Shown in pieces: positions 56,919-64,000 of a DNA stretch of 64,000 nucleotides (within the stretch, counting starts at the first letter, position 1; every line of letters begins with the position of its first letter). Where the stretch lies: assembly GCA_029945375.1 (NCBI GenBank), contig CM057064.1, forward strand, positions 930,001-994,000. The letters run 5' to 3'. The position numbers and the translations under genes are program-made. This DNA comes from Agaricus subrufescens. Its lineage: Eukaryota; Basidiomycota; Agaricomycetes; Agaricales; Agaricaceae. Under the pieces are notes generated by a model. It was not told the origin of the DNA and made no database searches. It saw only the letters and a program-made list of their open reading frames with translations.

Positions 56919-58537
56919 ATGTCTACCGAAACCCCTTTCAAGATAGCCGTCACTGACGAACAAATCTCGTTACTCAAGGAAAAACTCGAGTTGGCGAGGT
57001 TCCCTGATGAGCTTGAGGAAGCTGGATGGAGTTATGGTGTACCTTTGAAGGATATTAGACGTCTTGCGGCGTATTGGAAGGATGGGTATGATTGGAAGAA
57101 GCATGAAGCATTGTTGAATGAGGAGATGCCGCAGTTTACGTGTGATATTGAGGTTGAAGGGTTTGGAAGTTTGAATGTTCATCATGTGCATAAGAGGAGT
57201 AGTTTGGATAATGCTATTCCTTTGCTCTTCGTCCATGGATGTACGTGCTCTCTCTTTTTTTCTTTTGTGTCTTTTATGTGTTGATGATTGGCTTATTGTA
57301 GGGCCTGGATCCTTTTTGGAAGTCAGGAAGATCTTACCTTTATTAGTGGAGCAATCACCGGACCACCCGTCCTTCCATGTCGTTGCGGTTAGCTTGCCTG
57401 GATTTGGGTTTTCCGAAGCACCTAGAAAGAAAGGTTTTGCTATTTCTCAATATGCTGAGGTACGTCTTAGGTTTTAAACGCCGTATTGGCCCTATGATTT
57501 ACAAGAGGAAATTATAGCTTTGCCACAAACTAATGCTAGCCATCGGATATAATGAATACGGTAAGGCTACTCAACCCCGAGAAAGCTATTCGCACAGATA
57601 CTGATAGGACTTTTGAGTACAGTCACTCAAGGAGGAGATTGGGGAGGTTTTGTATGTATCTTTCATTGAGTCCTCATAGAATCATATATTCACTATGTGT
57701 TGTTATAGATCACTCACCGTCTCTGTACACACTATGGAGGCAAACATGCAAAAGCGCGTCACACAAATTTCCCAGCGTAAGTTCTAATGCTCACCCATTT
57801 GACAGAAATCATTATATCCTGATCAATTCATAAAGCGCGCCCCCACCACACCCATGGCACCGTCCAATGATCTTCTTCCCCTCTCTCTTTACGCGTTACA
57901 CACCCGAAGAAAAAGCGGGTCTAGCGCGTACGGAATGGTTCCGTAAAGAAAGTCATGGATACTTTGAAGAACAGGCTACTCAACCTCAAACACTTGGATA
58001 TGGTCTGGCCGACTCTCCTGTTGGACTTCTTGGTTGGATTTATGAGAAACTCGTGAATTGGACTGATGAATATCCTTGGACTGATGATGAAGGTACGTGT
58101 GTCATTGCAATTTCTCGTGAGGATAATCACGGAGAGATTTTCAAGTTTTGACGTGGATGTCGATCTACTGGTTCTCTCGTGCTGGGCCTGCCGCTTCCGT
58201 CAGAATATACTACGAATATATGAAATCAAACGATACCTCTACATGGCTTGGCGAATTGGGCGTTCCTACCGGTTACTCTTACTTCCCCAAAGAGCACATT
58301 AATTTCCCTAGATCGTAAGTTGCACGCAATTCGCTATTCATAAATTAGCGGCTAAATCATGGATTGTGGAGCTGGTTGAGGAATAAGCGACTCGTATTCG
58401 AAAATTCACAAGACAAAGGAGGACATTTCGCTGCTTATGAATGTCCGGAACTTTTGGTTGGTGATATGAGGCAGATGTTTGGGAAGAGTGGACCTGCTTT
58501 TGGAGTCGTTTCTTCGCGTAGTGGATTCAAATTGTGA
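56919..58537 (+). CDS. epoxide hydrolase (alpha/beta fold, EHN domain), copy 2
   Basis: This is a close paralogue of 26323-27936, collinear exon by exon and with its own copy of the promoter. Key residues are kept: LLFVHGWPGSFLEVRKILPL, the GGDWGG nucleophile motif (near 57645), YTPEEKAGLARTEWFRKE and DKGGHFAAYECPELL with the catalytic His. The small exon around CHKLMLA reads CHKLMLAIGYNEY. The last exon ends SSRSGFKL with the stop at 58537. Coding differences are scattered substitutions (Val/Ile, Phe/Tyr), so both copies look functional. It lies between two copies of a thioredoxin-reductase 5' segment. Confidence 0.9.
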
Positions 58538-58659
58538 AAGGATCTGTTATCTTATCAAAGAGCTTTTGGGTGGATCCTCTGTTGCTGATTGGGTCATTTG
58601 TCGAATAGCTCTATTGATGTACACACACCTTACTGTTTTTCAAAGTTGAAAGGCTTTCC

Positions 58660-60020
58660 GTGAAGCCTATATTTAGGCCATGTCGTCATACCACTGGCTA
58701 TCCTCTTCAAAGCGGGCGTTTGCCACCACCGTTCTCTTTCACTAACCACAATTGAGTTTCGACACTAGGTGAAGTACGTTCTCAACAACGTCTATCTTGA
58801 TTGAAGACAGCATTAGTCATCTTTGGTCAAGGTACAGCGCCTCTTGTTTCTCATCTCGCGTACCTTGACGTCATGACTTGCCAGGTACTTAAAGTCTACT
58901 ATCGCTCTATCTATGTTACTCAAGGTTCTGCGCAAGTGGTGGCCCTCCCTCCAACAACGCTTGGATCGAGGCGAACTAAAATCACCCGTGGTACGAGTAC
59001 CTGACTAACGGGACCTTGCTGTCGACATCGAGATTACGGTTTCACCTTTTTCATGAGCAGAACACTGATCACGATAATATAGGCTTACTCCGTCAGAGCC
59101 AGCACTGCTCCTGGTAGGATTCTCCTCTCCGCGTCGAGCTTTGACGTCCAAGTACGTCGTTCTGGTTTTGATCCGCTCCTTTTGATCTGCACTTGGGGAC
59201 CCTGTATAGGCCGTCGATGACTCCCCCACTCCCCCGGGCATGCCTTGTGATACCATCCCCCTGAATGCCCTCGGCTCCTCGTTTACGCCATTGCTAATAA
59301 CGGTAGTGACAGGTTACTCTTCGTACATCATGCAGCCCCCCTTCTCTCTCCCCTCCATCTTCACTGCATCGCTGGATATTGTTTGAGACGATATCCTTTC
59401 CGTAAGCCTTCTGCGGATGTTGCACATTCGAATCTGTGGCCTTAAGAAACCTTTTCGTGATCTCTTAGATACTATCCTGCCCTATTCTTTCATACTCCTT
59501 GTAGCTGTAATTTATCTGTCTGACATCTGTCTGTCACCTTGTTTGCTGAATATATCGTCATGATCACATGAGTGTTGTGTTACCCTGGACAGGAAGGTAC
59601 TCTGATTGAGTGGGCTTACTAATTGATTAGTACAACCTTCCTCGAGCCACGCTGTCCCGTCCATGCACCTTTCGCCTCTTCCGCAAACTCTCATCTGCTA
59701 GTGTTATTGCGAACATTTCTTCTGGATTGGCAACTTTGTCTTCAACGAACCCCATCAAGATGCCCGTGATCGTGCCCCCGAGAAAAAATGAGCGAAGCAA
59801 GAAGATGCATTCGAAAGTCGTATGTTTGATTCTTATCCGCCGATTTGGTAGAGCGCTTATGATGATCGTAGGTGATCATTGGATCAGGTCCTGCTGGGCA
59901 TACTGCTGCTATATACCTTGCTCGTGCAAATCTTTATCCGTTGATGTTTGAAGGATTTATGGCTAATGGATTTGCTGCCGGTGGACAGCTCACCACCACC
60001 ACTGATGGTGAAAATCTACC
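58660..60020 (+). repeat. direct repeat, right copy, running into intact thioredoxin reductase
   Basis: This is the counterpart of 55316-56635 and continues seamlessly into the complete thioredoxin reductase gene, so it is the likely source copy. The divergence is visible (many substitutions, small indels), so the duplication is not very recent. Confidence 0.75.
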
Positions 60021-61057
60021 TGCTCCCTCTCTCCACTTGTTGACTGGGCTCTTCTTTTTTTCCTAGTCGAGAACTTCCCTGGTTTTCCAACTGGCATACT
60101 TGGTCCTGAACTTATGGAGAAATTCCGCGAACAGTCTGTTCGTTTTGGGACACGTATAATCACGGAGACGGTATCGAAGATAGATCTGTCTGCGCGTCCT
60201 TTCAGATATTGGAGGGAGATGCAGGAGGGAGATGAACCTGAGACTGCTGATACGATTATTATTGCTACCGGTGCTAGTGCAAAGAGGTTGGGATTGAAAG
60301 GGGAACAGACTTATTGGCAGAGCGGGATCAGTGCTTGTGCGGTGTGTGATGGTGCTGTTCCGATTTTTAGAAACAAACCGTTGGCGGTGATTGGTGGTGG
60401 TGATTCTGCTGCGGAGGAAGCATCATGTGAGTTGGCAGATTGGTTTCTTCGCTGAGTGATTGTGCTGATTATTTTGATAGACTTGACCAAGTATGGGTCT
60501 CATGTGTATGTTCTTGTCCGGCGTGGGGAGCTTCGTGCGTCCAAAATTATGGCGAAGCGGTTACTGAACAATCCGAAGATTGTGAGTTGTCGACATCGTG
60601 ACGATCGAGGCGCTACTGACGCAAATATTAATAGACTGTGCTGTGGAACACGGTTGCAGTCGAGTGTCAGGGTGACGGAGATCTATTAAACAACCTTCGT
60701 ATAAAGAGCGTCCTGACGGGTGAAGAGCGCGACCTCGCTGTTAACGGTCTCTTCTATGCTATTGGTATGTGCTGTTGGTGCTCTTGACGGCTGCGGCTGA
60801 TGACTTTATTTACCAATCAAGGGCACGAGCCAGCGACAGGCATAGTGCGCTCGCAACTGCAAACTGATCCTGATGGATATATCATCACGGTTCCAGGGAC
60901 AACTGAAACCTCGGTCAAGGGGGTTTTCGCCGCTGGCGATGTTCAGGATAAGCGGTACAGGCAGGCAATTACTAGTGCGGGGAGTGGGTGCATGGCTGCG
61001 CTGGAGGTTGAGAAGCTCATTGCGGAGGAAGAGGAGCTCGGAGACGGAGATTTGTGA
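59760..61057 (+). CDS. TRR1: thioredoxin reductase (NADPH), low-Mr type
   Basis: This flavoenzyme transfers electrons from NADPH to thioredoxin. Six exons: 59760-59819, 59872-60007, 60067-60426, 60481-60581, 60635-60764 and 60822-61057. FAD loop [52 protein letters not shown]; redox-active [11 protein letters not shown] (CAVC); NADPH loop [20 protein letters not shown] with the following [15 protein letters not shown]; then [33 protein letters not shown] and [20 protein letters not shown]. The length of about 340 residues is standard. No mitochondrial presequence is evident, so it is probably cytosolic. Confidence 0.95.
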
Positions 61058-61167
61058 TTTATAGAGGATTCTAAGTAGATTATACAATAGACAACCCAAG
61101 TGGGGCTGGTGGGAATGATTGGATTACCGTCACCTCCGTGTTCTCCTCCTACTCCTACCACCCCCCC

Positions 61168-63659
61168 ATGCCTCCCCCTACTCCCCACTCTAAAAATCCG
61201 CCTTACTTCGTCGCCCTGCCCCACGCCATCTGGCTTCTCGTGGGGACTACCCTGGCGTCCTCCCTTCCAGGTGCCAACGCCTACTCCTGGAATCTTCGTG
61301 GCGATGCCAGACAATGCACAAATTCTACCGTGGTTCTGAACGGAAGCGGTGGAAAACCGCCGTACAGGCTGCTTATGATCCCTTTTGGGGCTAGCCCCCT
61401 GGGTGTCGAGGCTAGGAGGATTGTTCAACAGGTTTTTATTGCTGGTGGTGATCAAAATACTGGAGAAATAAAGGTTGGCTATCCTGCGAATTCACAGTTT
61501 GTCGCCGTGGTGAGTTGTCTGTATTCCCTCTCTATTTTTTTCTCTCTTCTATTTTTTTTGGTCTATTTTACTCGTTTCAACCGGGGAGGGATGAACATAC
61601 GTGGACCGATTAAGCTATCCTGTGCTGCGGACGTGCGTGCAACCAATAGCCGACTTGGGCCGTAGTGAGTGGAGCCAGTGGCTCCACTTCGCATCAACCT
61701 CCCTAGATGAAGTTCCATTGGTAGGGGGGAAGTGCGTCGCCGCCCGCTGGACCCCCTCCCCCAAGGATCGGCGACCGTGAATTCCGAGAATGCACGGCTT
61801 GGCAGGCTAAACGAGGACGGCCAACGTTAACCGCTCTAACGGTGTTCTATTTTCCGCTTTTGATCGGATAAATGAGTGACCGTGTGTTGAGGTCCTCTTT
61901 TGGTTTCCTTGGCTGGGATGGTTCTCAAGAGCGACGGTGCATGTTGCCGTCGTTTGGTTGGCTTGTGTTTTTGTTCTTGGCCGGTGTGTAGGATTACACG
62001 GATATTTCACCTTGTTGAACTCGTGACTGGTGGAATTTTCTCCGGTCTTTCTTAGTGCTAGTTGACCTCAACGCTGACACTCTGCATCACATTTTGATTA
62101 CAATTTTCTGCTTCGTTAACTCCATTTATTCTTCATTTATTCTTTTGAACTTTGAACAGTTTACTAATTCTCGGCGATTTCCATTTTTCCTTAGGTCAGT
62201 GATGCCTCAGGGTTTGGCTCAGGGGGAACGAGTGTAGCTACGCAAGTCGAGGGATCCAAGGATACGTCATGCTTTGATGGCACAAAGAACGTCTCACCGG
62301 ATTTCGTATTCAACATTGAACCCGCGAATCAGATTGTTCAGTGTCAAAGCATGCGGATATGGTGGGACCCTGCAACTGTTAAAGGGTAAGTGTGTGCTAT
62401 CATGGCAACTGTGCTAAATTTATTTCAACACTGCTTCTGTTCATAAATACTTTTTGTTGTCGATCAAATGCGCCTCCACTGCACCTGCCATCGTTCATCA
62501 AACTTGAACCCTCGATTCTTATTTTATTTTTAGGGATCCGACCTTCCAAGCGGTTATTCCCGGAGGTCAGAGTTTTGCAATACCCCAAGGGAAACTTTCG
62601 CAGGTACCGAATCAGGGTGTTGGCTTTAATTGGACACCAAATGTTAAAACGGGGACTACGGTGATACTGGTAGGTGGTGATGATAGAGGAATTGGGACCG
62701 CTGGAAGCGCTCTTTATGTGGTTGGTGGTGGAACTTTGAATGATGGCTCGTGTCTGGGTCAGAATCCACCGAGTTCTACGGCCGGTACTCCTGCCGGTGC
62801 TACTCTTCCTACGGGTGGTGCGTCCACTGGTGGTGGCGGGTGAGTGAACTTTTTATGGCCTCTCAGCTGTTTGTATATTCATTTCTTTTCTGAATTTTTG
62901 GAATTTCTTTGCAGTGGTGGATCGGATACCGGAGCTATTGTAGGAGGCGTTGTAGGAGGTGTCGTAGGAGGTGTTACTTTCCTTGCTGGTCTCATCCTGG
63001 CCCTATTCTTCTACCGGCGCCGTCAACGTCAACGAAGACGAGTTAAAGAGCGACCTGTGGATCTACTTCACGACGATGAAGACGAAGAGGAAGATCATCG
63101 ACGAGCTTCTAACCACCATACGCAACAACAGATAGAATATTATACACCTGAACCATTCTTAGTACCCGACCCCACGGCGAATTCGGATGCGGCATCAGCA
63201 AGTGGTTTTGCGTCATCTTCTGGTCGACCGTTAAGTGGTACTTCGTTTACTCAGAGTGATGGCCCAGATTTGCTCGGTACTGGGAGTGCTTATGGTGTGG
63301 GTGGATTTGGATGGGCTGGTGGGAGTACTACGACGAATAATAGTAGGAAGGGAGCGATGCGGATGAGACCGGTGAATATCGTTCAACACGAAGATGCTGG
63401 ACCGCCTCCACTTCCGTCGGGTGGTGCGGGACAGGAAGAAGCGGAGACGATAGAATTGCCACCTGCGTATACTGCTGTGCAGAGACGTGGTGGTGACGAT
63501 GAGGTTGAGAGGCCGCAACAACCTCCACCTCGGGCGTCTGGAGAGTCGAGGACGGCTACTCCTAGTGCTACCCCTGCTGCTCCTGCAGCGGCTGCTACCG
63601 CTACGCATCCTACGACTGGGGATGCAACGACATCCGGAGCTGAATCTGGACGACAGTAA
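61168..63659 (+). CDS. single-pass membrane protein with Ser/Thr-rich ectodomain
   Basis: I know no named family. Exons: 61168-61509, 62196-62385, 62534-62839 and 62915-63659. A hydrophobic N-terminal segment (ALPHAIWLLVGTTLASSLPG) is probably a signal sequence. It precedes an ectodomain of about 250 residues with CTNSTVVLNGSGGKPPYRLL, DASGFGSGGTS, cysteines at CFDGT, VQCQSMRIWW and GSCLGQNPPS, and a Gly/Thr stalk. The membrane helix is glycine-zippered (GAIVGGVVGGVVGGVTFLAG) and is followed by the basic stop-transfer FFYRRRQRQRRR. The 200-residue cytoplasmic tail is acidic, then proline-rich with ELPPAYTAV, a PPxY motif. The layout resembles fungal wall-stress sensor-like proteins, but homology is not claimed. 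Confidence 0.72.
61510..62195 (+). other. unusually long (686-nt) intron
   Basis: It interrupts the membrane-protein gene between FVAV and VSDASGFG (GTGAGT donor, CTTAG acceptor). Other introns here are about 50-80 nt, with a few to 150. The middle is GC-rich and contains an inverted repeat (gtggagccagtggctccac at about 61669-61687). I found no ORF or known RNA in it. Confidence 0.7.
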
Positions 63660-64000
63660 TCCCTTTTTTTTCTTCTTTTCTATTTTCGTTATCTCTTATC
63701 ATTTGCATCATTGGACCGACCACTTTTACTCTTTTCATTCTATCTTGTCTCTTGGTTTCCGCGTTATTTTTCTGGTAACCAACTGAGCTTCTCTTCTTTT
63801 TCATAGTATATATTGCGGAAGTCAACCCCGTTGATAATCATTATTTTTTTTTTTTGGGATGCCGAACTATTCTATGAGGTTGGTCATTCTTTTATTTCCT
63901 CTCTTTTTAGTTAGTCTCTTTCTTCGCTCTTGTTTTCCTCTATCGCGATCGTGTCACATGCAGCTCTCCCCGTTTTTTGAATTTGATTTTTTTTTTTCTG
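63660..64000. other. 3' flank of the membrane-protein gene
   Basis: Strongly T-rich sequence, typical of a fungal 3'-UTR and terminator region. No gene is seen before the window ends. Confidence 0.4.

Noticed and set aside
61600..62000. rRNA or tRNA fragment in the long intron
   Set aside because: The GC-rich stretch does not show recognisable conserved rRNA blocks or tRNA A/B boxes, so I left it as unknown.

Overview
The window comes from a filamentous basidiomycete, most likely an Agaricomycete. Genes are compact and split by many short introns (about 50-60 nt, GT...AG). The families present are typical of mushrooms: DUF6533 membrane proteins, NACHT NTPases of the fungal NLR type, an HSPA12-like Hsp70 and a Tf1/sushi-type chromovirus. 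All gene models were spliced by eye. I found no rRNA, tRNA or CRISPR.

Layout. 1-7.3 kb: three tandem minus-strand DUF6533 integral membrane genes and a dead fourth piece. 8.1-17.6 kb: a housekeeping/secretory block with a Pep12-like syntaxin, pectinesterase, Aurora/Ipl1 kinase, GFA/CENP-V-fold enzyme, beta-trefoil (ricin-B-like) protein and PQ-loop transporter. 18.2-24.6 kb: a disturbed block with a mitochondrial processing peptidase beta copy carrying two CGA-to-TGA type stops and a frameshift, a coiled-coil gene built by tandem exon+intron duplication, a decayed hypothetical gene, a second MPP-beta fragment, and a CoA-transferase family III gene whose first exon is missing next to that fragment. 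24.8-27.9 kb: V-ATPase subunit c (VMA3) and epoxide hydrolase copy 1. 28.1-44.5 kb: an NLR-like cluster with one truncated NACHT gene, one intact NACHT gene, and a composite double-NACHT gene split by a 6.9-kb Ty3/gypsy element; a WDR7/epoxide-hydrolase chimera lies inside it. 46.3-63.7 kb: HSPA12-like Hsp70, WDR7 (rabconnectin-3 beta) homologue, epoxide hydrolase copy 2 between two copies of a thioredoxin-reductase 5' segment, intact thioredoxin reductase, and a single-pass cell-surface protein.

How the genes fit together. The NACHT proteins belong to the fungal NLR-like group thought to act in non-self recognition. Their neighbourhood has been shuffled repeatedly: the convergent epoxide-hydrolase 3' end / NACHT 3' end pair occurs twice (27.9-28.4 kb and 33.2-33.8 kb), and a WDR7 5' copy was joined to the second. 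The retrotransposon has apparently identical 314-bp LTRs, a perfect 5-bp target duplication (GTTGT) and a 12-nt primer-binding site matching the predicted 5' end of its own RNA, i.e. Tf1-style self-priming. It also carries two extra ORFs between the chromodomain and the 3' LTR that I cannot assign. VMA3 and WDR7 both relate to V-ATPase function but lie 24 kb apart, so no operon-like link is implied.

Caution: several conclusions of gene death rest on single-base shifts, which could be consensus errors in the sequence.
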